Shown here piece by piece: positions 23,786 through 62,340 of a DNA stretch of 64,000 nucleotides; the first letter of the stretch is position 1; every line of letters begins with the position of its first letter. Below the pieces are notes generated by a model. That model did no database searches. It was not told where the DNA came from and worked only from the letters and a program-made list of their open reading frames with translations. This DNA comes from Scatophagus argus (lineage: Eukaryota > Chordata > Actinopteri > Scatophagidae), in NCBI RefSeq assembly GCF_020382885.2, contig NC_058510.1, positions 4,212,862 to 4,276,861 on the forward strand, read 5' to 3'. The translations under genes were made by a program, and so were the position numbers.

Positions 23786-25404
23786 TCTGTTCATCACTTT
23801 GTCTGTTGCCTTCCTATATCTGCGGGTGCACAGCAAACATTTTCAAAACGCAAAAGCTATAAGTTTTCAAATTTTATTTACTTCATAATACATTTTTTTT
23901 CTCAGAATACTGTGGCACATAGAGAATCTGTATTTTTTGCTTGTTAATATTTTCCCCAACATGTCATATGGATTGCAACATACGCTTGCACATAAAAGTG
24001 GATGGCCTGCTTGTGGAGCTGTGCACAGGGAACCTCATTGTAGTCATTCACACTGGAATTTAAACAGGAACAAATGTAAGATTTGTTTTTAGCTCTGTGT
24101 GAATCTCATCAGTATCTCATGTGGGACACAGTTGCAATAGTAAGTCAGTCACTTCCTGTGTGAATTCAGCCCTACAAATCATGACAATTATGCACAGCCT
24201 CTTGCACACAACACTGAAAGATTGGTCAACTATGATTGGGCAAAACACACATTATTCTATATCATATCCATCTTTTCACACATATACATATATTAACAAA
24301 TTCTGTGATGATATATAATTTTTTTACACTAGAAAAATACAGGACACTGATGATTGGACCCTTGTGGCTGTGCTTCTCATGGGAAAATTTACATCTATTT
24401 TGATAAAACCAGAAACATGCTTTTATACATCGACACCTCTGGAGAACAAGATTGACAGCAGTACAGGATCAGTGTGTGCAAAACCAAAGACGTGAAAGGC
24501 TGGGATGAAAAGGTCACTAATAGAGGGGGCAGCGCATTCATACAGAAGATCCTCACGCCTTTTAGTTCAAGCAGTCCATTAGAAAATCCAACTCTGCTCT
24601 AATGCTGTACTATGACAACTGTACAGCTGTATGCATGAACAACTGAGATTCTGACTAATGTAAGTGGTCACAAAGTAAAGAAAAATAACCCAAAAATGAA
24701 AGGCAGTATTCTCAAATTGAGTGTTTAAGAGTACAAATACAGTATGAATCGTACTAGCCGCTCCAAAAATGCCTGTTGTCATCCTCGTTTTTGTAACATT
24801 TACCATCGTCATTGCTGGCAGAATATCAAATGGTAAATGCAGGCAGACACTGAAAGCACTTTGAATCACCACACGTGAGAGAGTCTGATAGGACTGACTG
24901 AGGAGGGCTCCTTTAAGGAGAGAATAAAGCCTTCAGTTTGCAATAGTACTTATTTCAATGGTATTGCATAAAAACGTTCAGTAAAGTACAAAAATAAATT
25001 GCTTCTAACAAAATCATGGTTTCATGGCATTGGTTATATAGCTCATCAGACTTCATTATGTAAAACTTTTTACAAGATTTTCTGAATGCAACAGAAAAGT
25101 TCAGATATTACCCAGTGAAGGGAGAATATGACAATTTCTTCAAATTAAAGGCCACAACATTGGAAAGTAAACAAAGAAAATGTCAGAAAGGAAAGAAATG
25201 GCTTCAAGTTGAAGAATACTGCATGAGGGAGAACTGTCAGACCAAACCTTATTCTGAATTACTTCAATGTTAAAGCCCACAGCTTCCACATTAAGGCTGT
25301 AGTGAGAGTGTGTTAGCATTTCCTTTTTTTAAATAAATGGGAGAGCACTTCCCCGTTAAATACTGTTGACATTTATTTAAGAGAACTGTTGGATGTTTTG
25401 AAAT

Positions 25405-25505
25405 GATGCTTTTTCACTTTCTTCCACAGAGTTAGATGTGAAAATTGATACCATTCTTATACGCTAAATATGAAGCTACCACCAGCAGCCAGCTAGCTTA
25501 ACTTA
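25405..25505 (-). repeat. Degenerate teleost repeat copy (minus orientation)
   Basis: On the minus strand the order TTAAGCTAGCTGGCTGCTGG, TAGCTTCATATTTAGCG, ATGGTATCAATTTTC, ACATCTAACTC matches the same dispersed repeat family seen in plus orientation at 26340-26560 and 48285-48395. Limits are approximate. Confidence 0.6.
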
Positions 25506-26334
25506 AAGGGTTTATATGACAATCACTGCAAGTAGATATCACAATAGAGCACCAGCATCTTGGCCAAAATGAATGGTCACATCAGTTGTACCTCCTGCCA
25601 AAGAGAAACAGCTGTTTGCTCACATTTTGTTCAGTCTTTCCACTGTTCTAACAATCACCATTTCTGGTTTGGTCCCTTAATTCACAGAATTAGATGTGAA
25701 ATATTCTGGCTGTACATGCTGCACATTAGTAACCTATTCAGCTTGGAAAGGAGCTATACCTTCAATGTGCCGGGTGACCTGAATCCATGCTATATAATAA
25801 TTAGCTTGCCAGATGTCCTGCTAATGCTAGCTACCTAAATCATTAAGTAAAACATACTGTGGGATGCTTAACTTTGTTGGTGTCACGCTTCAAATTGCAC
25901 TCTGCTATCTTGCTTTTACTGTGATGTGTGGGAATATCAAGCAGAGCGAAGGGATAGAGCCGCTACACGCCAACAGACAGCTGCTTGTTCTGACTCCTCT
26001 CTGGAATCTGTTTCCCCCACTGACATACAGAAGACATATATAAAGATGGACAACATACTCTGTACAAAACCGAAGCCAAAATATCCATTTAGAGCCTGAA
26101 TCTGTGGAGCAGTTACCAAACAATAAAGTCACGGTATCAAGATCCCACCCATACACTCGTGCGACTCACTCCCTTTCTATCGCACCCTATAACCAATTAA
26201 AATCAAACCTGGAAAATAAACACTTGAACATACATTAGTGCGATAAGAATGACCTAAAATGACAGAAACCATGTGTGGGAAAAATTTATTTGACACCTAC
26301 TCTGCTAATGGGGAGGAGTTGGGGTTTATGACCT

Positions 26335-26565
26335 ATACTGCAGCCAGCCACCAGGGGGCAATCAAGATGTTTTGGCTTTACTTTTGGGAAGCTGTCTTAC
26401 CGTCAATTTTGATTTTACAGTCAGTCGTTTCCCTGTATTTCCCCTATTTTTATTCTTTATACTAAGCTAAGCTAACTGACTACATATTCAGTGTAAGGTG
26501 AGAGTGGTATCAATTCTCTCCTGCAACTCTTGGTAATAAAGTCAAATATCAAACTATCCCTTTAA
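26335..26565 (+). repeat. Degenerate teleost repeat copy (plus orientation)
   Basis: The words TTTATACTAAGCTAAGCTAA, GAGAGTGGTATCAATTCTCT and CTGCAACTCTTGGTAATAAA, followed by a TCAAACTATCCCTTTAA end, are the recognisable 3' half of a very common fish repeat. An upstream CAGCCACCAGGGGGC block also fits that family. Confidence 0.65.
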
Positions 26566-27329
26566 CTATTTCATACTAAGACTGACAAATTTGTGTGCTT
26601 TGTGTTCCATTACTGCCAACTAGAAATCTTGGTGGCAGGAAGGAAGGTCAGAAAAGTTTTGGTCCTGATACTTTTCACATCTAAACACTATTTTATAGTG
26701 CATGAATGTTTTAAAACGGTTAAAATGTCAAAGGTGTTACAATCATTCCCCAAATGAGAATTACCATCTCATAGCTGTGAAAAATGACAATCATCCAAAA
26801 AAAGCATTGGAGGGGCTTGCAGTATGACAAGATTCCTCATGACTCTTCATTTGGTGAAAAGGAAGATGCAGTATAAAACACAGCTCAGCCTCTTTTTGGG
26901 ATACTGATTCACACAAAGTATCACATGATTATTCCACGTCTTCATTGTACAGTAAATCACAATACTCTTGCAAACAGATAGAAAAAAAAAGAAATGGGAG
27001 TCATTATTTGTCTGTACAGATATTCTTTTTTAGTTGAGGAGTGTTTGCAGATTTTTAAGGCAGAGACACAGACTGTCGAGTCATCCTCGCTCGATGTTAT
27101 GTGCACGCTGAGGAGGAGAAAATGGAGGATAAAGCCGAAAAAGAGGAATTTGAATGACGCAGTACCATGCCTGGCTGAGGGCTGAGTGCTTGGGGGGTCA
27201 CACAGGGCAGGCGTTGGCCCCTGCTTGGCCTGTAGCTGGAGGTGGACACTGGGTCAAGGCACTGGATGAGAGGGGCCCCTGTCCCTGGGGCTCTGAACTG
27301 GCCCTGAGGGACTCGTTGTGCTGCTGTCA

Positions 27330-52149
<24,820 letters not shown>

Positions 52150-52804
52150 CTGCAGAGAAGAAAGGAAGGAAAGTGAGGGGAGGGGGGAGTGAACAGAAAA
52201 CACGATAAAACATGAAACAGATGGTATAGAAACTGGCAAGAATCAAGATTTGATTATAATTATTGCAGGATTACAGTTTGACTTAAAGCCAAGAGCAACA
52301 AAATCTGCTTAAACTGACTGTCTAATTATTCAAAGTGTAGATTACCAGACTTTACAGACTTTTTCAATTATTTAAAGACGGAATGAGGCCTTTCTTCACG
52401 ATCAAATCCGATAAAAATCTCAGTCAGACAGGACTGTAGTTGTGTGTTATTGTGTCTTTTTCGTACTAATTGACCTTTTTAAGTGAATCAGTGGTGCCAC
52501 TTTCTCTCTGTGCAGAGATATGAAGTATTTGTTCACAGTGCTATTAGCTGTGTATTGTTATGTGTCTGGCCGCAGTGAAGGCCCAGGTTTTCAGATGTGA
52601 CGTCAAATCATTTTCCAGGCTTTTCCTCATCTCGTGGCACTTGAATGCCAACCAATTACATAAGCAGTAATTCATAACGGAGAGGGTTATGAAAAGCCCT
52701 CAGAAATGTGCTCCAGTGTTGTGCGGGAATGCAGGAAACTCTGCCAAATTTGTGTCTAATCTTGCAGCCCCTCCTGTTTCTCTTTTGCTTTTTCGCACTA
52801 CTGT

Positions 52805-52818
<14 letters not shown>

Positions 52819-52854
<36 letters not shown>
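52819..52854. repeat. (CA)n microsatellite
   Basis: A pure CA run of about 36 bases preceded by CATACACATA repeats. Confidence 0.95.
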
Positions 52855-52857
<3 letters not shown>

Positions 52858-55800
52858 TGGTGAAGATAAATACACACAACACACAAAGACAGATTTACTG
52901 TTCAAGGAGAAAAGAACACAAGCACACTATTCATCACTATTTACCACATATTTTCTTTATGAGTGGTCATCTTGTACATGCAATAAATACTGAAAGCCAC
53001 ACCCAGTTGACATTAATAACTCCTTTATTAGTGTATTCATTGACATATTGCATGGGCTCTGATACCATATTTTGATTTTTTGAGTTACTGACTGTTCTAC
53101 ACTTGAGTATAATAATCAGGTGTATATGATGCTGTTGGTTACATTTGTTCATCGTCCTCACATGATTACAGTATTTGCCTTGTGATGTGTCACTAAAGCC
53201 TGGTCATAGTTAACTCCTCTGTACCTCTTCTTTTTATCTTTGTATCATGTGCCAAGAAAGTTTTTGTGGAGGTGCACAGGACCACCTAACATTTTGAAAT
53301 ATTTTCTGCATGTCCAACAAAACTGAAATAATAAATTAAAAATAATGGTCTACATGCTGTACATGTCATTGACTCCAGCTCCCTCATTATAAAAGAGCAG
53401 GGAGTAAATGAAAGGGAACACACAGCACATGACGTGTGTGTTTTACTGTGTGTGTGTGTGTGTGTGTGCATGCTGATGCTTCTGCCCAATGAAGAGACAG
53501 GTTGTTGATGGAGAAGGTGAAAATAGCCCTGCTAATAAAGGGACCCTGAGTGCCCCTGAGGCTGCATGTACCACCACACCACCCTCCACCCCTCCCTCTT
53601 AACCTCCCTACACTCTTCCCTGTCTTCCTCTTTCTCAGTGGATTTATTATCCTCTGCCTCTATCAGCTCGGCTGCTCAATGGGCCTCGCCTCCTTAATTT
53701 CATGCCACGGGTCAGCCTAGTCTCTCTAATGGTGGCTGCCGCGCTCCAGCGAAGAGGCCTGGCGATTTTTTTTATCTCTTCCCTGGGCCAGAGGAAGAAG
53801 GTACAGAAATGAATCTGAAAAAGCTGTGCAGACTCGATCATACGAGGCAGAAATACAAATAGGTTCCACATGAACTGTGAAATGAGCTGGAGCCACAGGG
53901 ACGGACGTTTGAACTGAAAAGGTATGTTGAAGAACAGAAGTGGGCTGCAAGGTGATATTGTTAACTGAGGGGAATCTTAATTCACTTTCAAATTAAGCCG
54001 TATGCTTGAGTGGTATGTACCGCCACACTCTCAAAATGAGGATTAAAAATAATTGAGTGTTTGCTACAGCCCATCCCCCTCACACTTCACTGCCACTAAA
54101 CCTTCATTATAGCACAGTTTGTACCCACTTTTCAGTGTTAATGTGGGACATTTTCAACTGTGCTGTGGAAAACGTGCAATTGTTGAAACAATGGACGTTT
54201 GATTTCTTAATTTTTAGGATGTAACTGTGCAGACTTTGGAAATCACAGCTAGCCAAACATTTGCTCCATGAATTGTTTGAACATGCTGAACAGTCCTTTA
54301 AATGTTTCCAGCTGACTCATTTTACAACATGAATTGTGAAAAGAAGTCCTAAATGACTTGATGACTACACCAACTAAACCCTAGAGGACTGAGTCTCACC
54401 AGTCACTAATCTGTGTGTAAAACATGAAAAAAACCCATTGTTTGTGTATAGCGGTATGAAGTTAGTTATATTTATTTGTATTCTCAAACAATGTGTTTTT
54501 TGTGTTAACACTTCAAGAGAAAAGGCTTTCAGCATGATGACTAAATGTCTGACAAACATAATGTGACCCTGGGTAATGAGTTTGGCAGGGGCTGCTACAG
54601 TGCAAACTTACTCAAATTCAATAATGAGCAGGCTGATTGGAAATTAACTTTTTGATTCACTAGCAAAGAGGACCAGTAGATGGGGAAGAAAGTGTCCACA
54701 GAGTGGGAAAATACAATACAACGAATGTGCTATCAGTAAAACAGTCTCTTTAAAACATAACAAGTAACCCCACAAAATGTGGTTAGATAATGACGTACTC
54801 TTCTGGTCAAGTTACTATTGTAGGTAGAGAGCTAGTTAGCCGGAAATGATAACATATTGCTCTCAATACACAGCATGCAATGTCATCGGGATGTGGAGAA
54901 AACCAAAGACAGACAGGACTGTGGTGTTTAGCTACACATGCTAAGCAAGTATTGCACAATCACCTTTTGGTGGAGGAGTTTCAAAAGAGTTTAACTAAAT
55001 AAATTTATAGTACAGTACATACAGTCTGCACTTCAACTGCAGAATAAATGCCACCAAAAATATTAGTTTAATGTGCATGCATACATGTTTCGGCATTACA
55101 TTTGGCTGTTCATTGCACTGCTTTCATTCTTCTCTGCCTGCCATTCAAGCTGTGATAAGCAAATGCAAACTTGAGCTTAGACATCTGCTTCCTTTGATGC
55201 CAGCTACACAAACTTGTTGAAATTAGCCAAGCCTTTCAGAGAAAACGGAGAGAGAGGGATTTAGGACAGTGGGAGAGGCATCATGATGAATGAAGCATGA
55301 CATTGCTTCCCTAGAGTGATCTGATCTAAAAAAGAGAGCGAGAAGGGAGGAGAGTGGAGTGGATAAGCAGAGGCTTTCAAGCAAGAACTGCACTGCGGTG
55401 TGAGCTTTTGCAAATACACATTTCATAATGAGGGTGGGAGATTCCCTGATGTTTGGCTGCTGCATGAATAAGTAAGCGGGATTCCTGTGGATGGTCTCCT
55501 GACACTGGGTCTATCCTTCCTCTATCATCACTTTGTCTTTTCATCACTGTGTGGATTCTTTTGGACCTAACACTCCCTTCTCATCCTCTACTAGTCTCTC
55601 CAGACCCTTTGCCCTCTTTACTTCAAAAGATTGATTTGCAATGAGGTCTAAATAAAATACATAGAAGGATATGTAGAAGAAGTGCAATAAACGTATCTGG
55701 TTTTGATGAGTTTCCACCTCCCTTGACAAAGAGAACCATTACCATAATTGACTTTCTGAGCCTTCTAATGAATTGGTTCAGCTTCTGTTGAGGCTGCTGG

Positions 55801-56189
55801 AAAGCAAAGGGAGAAAAAAGACGAGGGAGGGCTGACTTTAACGGAACATCAAATAGACTCTAGTCTCTTCTAATGACTTGTAGAGTGACTGTTCTTGTTA
55901 ATAAAAGAAAATAAAACCAAACATTAGATGTTCTGTGTTCCAGGTTAAATCAAAGAGCCTGATGTTTGGGAAATTATACCCCTCGAGTTGTGAGGTCTTA
56001 ATGAGTGAGTTGCTTGAGGAGTTCTTTTTTGCAGCTCTATCTTGGTGTACCAGGAATTAACCTTTTCTGCACACATGAAAAATCTTTAAGAATGATCAAA
56101 TTATTAAAGTAAAACAATCAGCTATCAACAATGTATCTATTAGCTTCAATCCATCAAAAAATTAATAGAATGCAAACATACAGCAGACA

Positions 56190-56280
56190 GAAGAAAATTA
56201 GTTTTTATGCAGATGATGTATTACTGTTCCTTCAGAACCCTCAGTCATCCCTGCAGGAATTCTTCACTCTGTCATGTTCA
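56190..56280 (+). mobile_element. Fossil L1-type LINE reverse transcriptase fragment
   Basis: Starting at 56203 the plus strand encodes FYADDVLLFLQNPQSSLQEF, with the YADD catalytic motif at 56206-56217. The residues after it match the L1-clade reverse transcriptase as I remember it. The open frame is lost soon after, and no flanking domain could be read. It is a short, old, non-functional remnant. Confidence 0.75.
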
Positions 56281-57047
56281 GATTGGTTTTGCCAGTGACA
56301 CAACTGAGCCAACATTTATGATCTGTCATTTGAGATATAGATAGATTGTACTGCTGCCACACTCTCATTTATGGGTTCAGTGGGAATAGTGGCTGAGACA
56401 AGTGCGACATCTAAGTATTGTAGTCAGCTTTGTATTTGTTGATACTTTATGGATTTATGGAATCCTGAAGGAAACGTATCTTCATCTTCTACAACGAAGT
56501 CAAAGTTCACAGTAGATTCGTTGTCTTGTTCAATGACAGCATTGTACAAAGTGTGGTTCGGAAAGAAACTTTCCCTTAACCATTTTCCCTTACTGTCACT
56601 GATCTGTTACACAAATATGTAAACTGCAACCCAAATGTGTCCTCTGCTGGAGACAGGCCCATTCAAAGACAAACACACACCAGGGAAGGGATATTAATAT
56701 TGATTAATTTCTGTTATGAGGACTAGGAGAAAATCTAACTCCAAACAAGAATTAATGGCCTTTCATCCACTTCTCTTGCCGCTTCTGTGGATTTGTATTT
56801 GTACACATCAGAGCAGATTTGTGCAAGAGGGAAAAGTGGAAAAGGGATGATTTATTTTCTATACATGTTGCAACTAGAATTTTTTCATTTTTCATGAAGA
56901 AACAGAGACCAAAAATGTGTACTTTTATGACAGACATCGGCAGCATGACACTTGGATGTTCGCTTCCTAGTGTGTGCTTATTGATCATACAGATTTAAGT
57001 TACCATGGGAAAGATTTTCCCTATTGGGTTGCTACACCACAGCACAA

Positions 57048-57096
57048 TATATATATCTATATATATATAGATATATATATACTTATATATATATAT
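57048..57096. repeat. (AT)n palindromic microsatellite
   Basis: Alternating TATA with C/G interruptions gives a locally self-complementary stretch. Confidence 0.9.
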
Positions 57097-58198
57097 TCAG
57101 TCTTGGCAAAACAGGCTGAAGGCCAAAGGATGAGGTCGTGGGTCAACTGCTAAAAAGCCCACAGTACGAGCTTTTCAGGGCACCGCTGTATTAATGTTGA
57201 CATGATTTAAACCAGCGTCTGGTTGGCAGAAGGCAAAGTAAGCAACTCTCTCCCAGCAGTGGTTTTATACTTGACCTTTCCAGAAAGCAGCTGGAATGCT
57301 GAACACCTGCGTGGCCTTTGGTGATTGACATTCGCAATGGCAGGAAAAGGAACATAAAAAGAGACCGTCTTGCATAAAAAGGTGATTAGAGGTGTATTTG
57401 TCTCCACATACTCTTTTTCTCTCTACTCTTTTTTACTTTCCCTTTCCTGCTTCAGTCATTTTGCAGTCTTCCTCATATTTCTGCCTCCTCCCTCTGTTTT
57501 TGTTATACATTTGTGTGTTTGTGCTGAACACCTCAGCAGGAAATGTCCACTTCAAGCAATTAAATACTTGCAAAATAGCCACTATTTGAATACAAATTAC
57601 ATGCTGCTCATTTAGACGGTGAACAGTGTATGACCATATGAACAGGCTCTCCTGTGCAGAGCAGGGAGACATTAAAAGAACAGACCCAATTAACATGCTG
57701 CCGTGTGTTCCAAAACAACTACATTTGCCCTCTTCTGATTGTGTTTCTGATATACCGCAGCATTTAAGCTGGACAGATACTGCAGGTTCACTGCAGGGTA
57801 TTCTGCTTCATTCACTTCACTTACCTGCGCCATTAAAAAGTCTAAATTTAGGTCATTTACTCTGCTATCTCTTCCTCCTACAAGCTCTTTCTTTCAAGAC
57901 CTAAAGCTGTCGAACTTTCTCTCTCTGTCTCTGTCTCTGTTTCTCTTTCTTCCTTTTTATCACCCAGCTCTCTCACTTCAGACCTTCACTATCCAGGGTG
58001 TTACAGATGAATGTGCTGCTGGGAGAACCTGTGGCACAGTATGGAAGACTGGAAATGAGTTATATTGGAACAAAGTGCTCTCGGGCAGAGCATGGATGGA
58101 GGGACAAAAATGAATTACAGCCTACTCACATGGTGTTTGGCTTCCTAAAGCAGCAGTCCTGATTTTTAGGAGAAAGACTGTCAGACTTATTTAATGCC

Positions 58199-58232
58199 AT
58201 TTATACACTGCCATTATTGGCAGTGTATAAAT
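58199..58232. repeat. Perfect 15-bp hairpin with 4-base loop
   Basis: ATTTATACACTGCCA and TGGCAGTGTATAAAT are exact reverse complements around TTAT. No flanking duplication or longer inverted repeat was seen. It could be the closing tip of a decayed MITE or a small structured RNA; there is nothing to choose between these. Confidence 0.7.
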
Positions 58233-61200
58233 GCTAGAGGTACACATTCACATTCCCTTCAGATTTGCTCCCTGTTCCACTGAATGGCAAAACATCGAGT
58301 GAAATGGCTACCTTTAGATGGGGAAAGTGTGAAAACAAAAGATTATGTGCTTAAATTAAAGGTAGCTCGACTGCACATTGACGCTTACAATTTGCCAAAG
58401 GGCCGGTGGTCTGTGGACACTGACATGAGCTCAGAAAACTGGTTTCCTGGCATTCGTGCTTACCTAGTAGGGCAGATTTCTTGTCCAATCTATCTGTTGA
58501 ATCGATTTGTACAGTCTGTTTTTTCTGTTTTTGAATGCGAACCTTGACCTATATGTAGATTTAAAAACAAAAATGAATAAACTAAATAATCCATTTTTTT
58601 CCATTAGAGACATCTAATATTCTCTATGCGGACGAGACACAAAGATTTCTGAAATAGAAAGTCTTCAATACCATACCTTCTTTGACGTTATCAACCTAAC
58701 ATCTGACACCTGATATACTGCTATCAGTGCATCCTGAAGCAGCAATAGACAGATTGCATGTTCTCCACTGTAGATCAGTAATATGAGTATTAAAACTGCT
58801 TTTATCATTCTACTGTACTATGATCATCTATGATTATCGTCATACTTCAGAGCAGCCTTTGAGGATCCCATCCTCCTCTTGGTCAAGCCTTTGAGATGAG
58901 ATAGTTAGGCCCAGAATAGGACTCGCTCTGCAGAATGAACATCTTGTATTATACAGGATGTTCACTATCAAATCAAAATGACTTGTCATGACTTGTCATT
59001 TGTGCATTTAAAAGATTCAGGGTTCAGAGAGATTAATGCTGATTCATTTCCTTTCAAGAAATTTGGTATTTTGGCTTTCATGACTTAAAATCTGATACAT
59101 GTTTTATGTCTCTGTGTGGCTGCAGTCTAAGCTGACAGATGCACCAATTTCTGTTGTTCTATAATGTCAACGTGTACAATATAATTACCATTTAGGAAGG
59201 TGACTCAATTCCCAACAATGCCAGAACATTCATACAGTAATCCAGCATGTGTAACAGTTAGGGCAGGACATGGACCACGGCTTGGTGGCGAACACAGCTG
59301 GCCGCATCATTTGTTGATGTTCAGCTACACATGCGAGTCATTTTAGTATGGAGGTGGGTTCAGAATGATATCAGATATAGGTCAACAATATTCTCCAAAC
59401 GAGAAGACAAAGCTGCAAACACACACAGGTTTCCACAGACTGCTGTATATTTACATATATTTCCATGTGGATGCACTATAGAGTGCATATGGGAAAATGA
59501 GATAATCTGGGCTCAGCCTCCTGCTTGTGCACAGCCAGAGCACCACATGGGATTTTAAAGGGAGCATGCGGATAGGCAGAGCTCTGCTGCAACACAGCAA
59601 CATGGGAAATCTAATGACAGTAAAGACTACGGTTATGCTTTCTACCATTCAAGTCTTTCTCCATCTGCCTATTCTGTGTGCATAATGAAAACGGTCACTC
59701 CCTGCAGCCTTTATCTGAGCAGTTATGTGGAGGCAAAATCATATGATTAGAGGCCGGAAGAAGCGAATGTCTGTAAACAAAATTATTTTGTAAAATGTCT
59801 TGTGAGTGAAAAAGGCCATGATGGCAATTAAATCTCAATAAGGTGGCATGAGTGGCTTTTTGGAGGGCTTTTTAGGTCACTGTCTGAGTGGCAACCCTGG
59901 GTTTATCCTCTTAATGTCATCAAACACCTCAGCCAGGAAATGAAAATTCAGTGAAATAGCAGGATTTTAGAGTGTACGTAATAAGAGTCAGTCATTTTTC
60001 TAAATAGAATATTAGTTTTATCTTTATTCCTACCACACTGCAAGCTGGGTAGTAGGTGTACTTAAAAGTGGCCAAGCTGAGATTGTCCTGCAATCGGAAG
60101 ATCAGTTGTCCCAATAATGGGCCCTGCAGAAATGCTTTATTTGCAAGCTAACGACACCCTTTGTCTTTGTGAGTTTGCTTGGATAATAACGTCAGCAGTA
60201 CAGAGATACACTGAATAAAAGCAGTCGGTGGAGAATTGGAGAGGGAAGCACTGGGTAAAGGTCATTAACCTGATTCAAACCCCAGACCTTGTACATACGT
60301 AAGTCACTCTGAGGAAAAGACAAACAGGACAAAGGGGGAACAGCATACTGAAGCTGCTGGAGTCCAATATACTGAAGTGTCAGTCTTAACAGCCTGTTAG
60401 GGAACAGAAGGAACCAGTCTGACAACACCAAGCTACATACTGCTGTCACCTGTTAGAGACTGAAGAGGAGATGCAACGGAGGGGAAAGAGAGGGCAGAGG
60501 AGAGCAGGGAAAACGATGTACAGACACAGGGGGAAGAGCGACACAATGAGATAGTTAAGAAAAAAGTCACTGCTCTGAGTCAAGACTTACGTTGGCATAT
60601 GCTCCATGGGGATCTATTTTTAGAAGTCGCTTTTCAAAGCACATCCCCTGCCTATGCTATCCATGTGAATCGATCTTCAATGGAAAAGTGGGGGGAAGCA
60701 AAAAGTCCGTCTTTGGCTGCAGTTGCTCTTTTAAGATTTCTTTGAGTGTGTGTGTACGTGCCTGATAAGCCAGAAAGCTGTGAAAGAGCTCACCGAGAAA
60801 GAAGAACATAGAGTATGGGAAGTGCTTCACAGAAGGTTACAGAACATCAAGGTCTGACACTTGCAGCAGGCGTCTGCCTAAAGCAATGATCTATACTATG
60901 AGGCTGATTTGAATGGCAATGTAAAAGTTCAACTCGCTTCCCGTTTAGCATGATGTCTGTGGAGCCCTCTGCACAGAAATGAAAACACTCTCCAGATTAG
61001 AAAGGATGCATTTATCCTGCAGATAGTGCACATGTTCTTAGCTTTAAAGACATTTCCCATTAATGCCCCAGTGTCATTTATAACTTAAGCAGAGCTTTGT
61101 TGTTCAATACACCAGAGAGGCAACATTCAGTTGAAGAGATTAACACTGAGGATTTTTAAGTGCAGACTGTTGTCTGTCAAAGACTAAAACACTGCAGTGC

Positions 61201-62340
61201 TTTGTGTCTGACACAAATGGGGAAAACTCAGGCTTTAAAAACCATTTTCATAAATCTGATCACTAACACCAGCCTGTCTGGCTGTATCTCACAAGGTCAT
61301 TTCATGGATATTATGAAAAGCCCTGCCCTAAGGAGGCCATTTTTTTTCCCTTTGATAGAGATTAAGACATTCAAATAAACATTTGATTACATTTAAGTGT
61401 GTTTGTGCTTGTAAGTATTTTGATAAGGAGATGATTCCTGTTTTTCTTTGATCTTAGGGCTGCATGCTCCACTCTTTCATATGCATTTCATTGGAGCAGA
61501 GGCAGCCACAAAAACAGGCCAATGAAGTCAGCCATTTCACTGCACTCCCACCAATTAGGAAACCCAAAAGAGGCTTCCCAAACAAGCCTCTAGCTGCCCT
61601 CATCCTGGGAGCATTTCTCCTCAAGTTAGTCACACAACACCAACCAAGAAACAAGAATCACAGCTGGAACGACAGACTCCTCTGACGACTTATTCTCAGT
61701 CAAACTGCATGTCTGCTGTCTGTACATTAGAAGCATATATATGAACAGAAAGTCAGTGAAAGGCAGGATTGAAGGATTGCTCTAACACTGGCAGCAGGAA
61801 AAGACAGACAACCAACAATTACCTCAAACACATATTTAAAATCTAGCAAAGGTTTTATTGAGCTGGAACAATAGCATTCATATTGAGCCATTTAATTCGT
61901 GTGTTGGCCGTGCTCAGCTAGAGAAAGACACTGAAGTGCTTTTTTAACGTGTCATGAGTGCATAAGCGTTAGAAATTCCTGAACAAGAGAGCAATGATCT
62001 TTGAAATGTATGGTGCACCATGTGTGAACATGACACCAAGTTCTCTTCATCAGTCCACCAAAACACCAAGCAGCCACTCATATCAAATGTGCATGGGAGT
62101 GGAGGGGAGCTTCATGATCACTGCAGCGTGGACACAAAAGAACATTGAGTTCAACCTGATGAGCAGCGGTCATGGGGTCCTCTTGTGCTTTAGGCACAGC
62201 TATAGATTTACGTGATTAAGTGAAGTTAAATGGTTAAACAGACCTTAGATATTTTGTCTTAAACGATCCTGTTGTCCTTAAACATTGATCATCAAAGTTG
62301 TGTGATGAGTTTCAGATGGATGTGGAGTCTTCTCTCAAAG

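Larger units (their letters stand above)
23873..27329 (-). other. Probable long 3' UTR or downstream flank of myrip
   Basis: No exon was recognised downstream of the myrip stop. The minus strand has AATAAA at 23878-23873, which would converge on the prlh poly(A) site about 110 bases away; other AATAAA words lie nearer the stop. The stretch carries degenerate fish repeats near 25400-25500 and 26340-26560. Whether the UTR really extends this far is unknown. Confidence 0.35.

Noticed and set aside
57048..57096. Possible origin or matrix-attachment element in the AT palindrome
   Set aside because: A simple AT microsatellite explains it fully.
58284..58547. 87-codon plus-strand open frame starting with ATG
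   Set aside because: No homology recognised, no promoter or poly(A) signal nearby, and the length is within chance expectation for this window.
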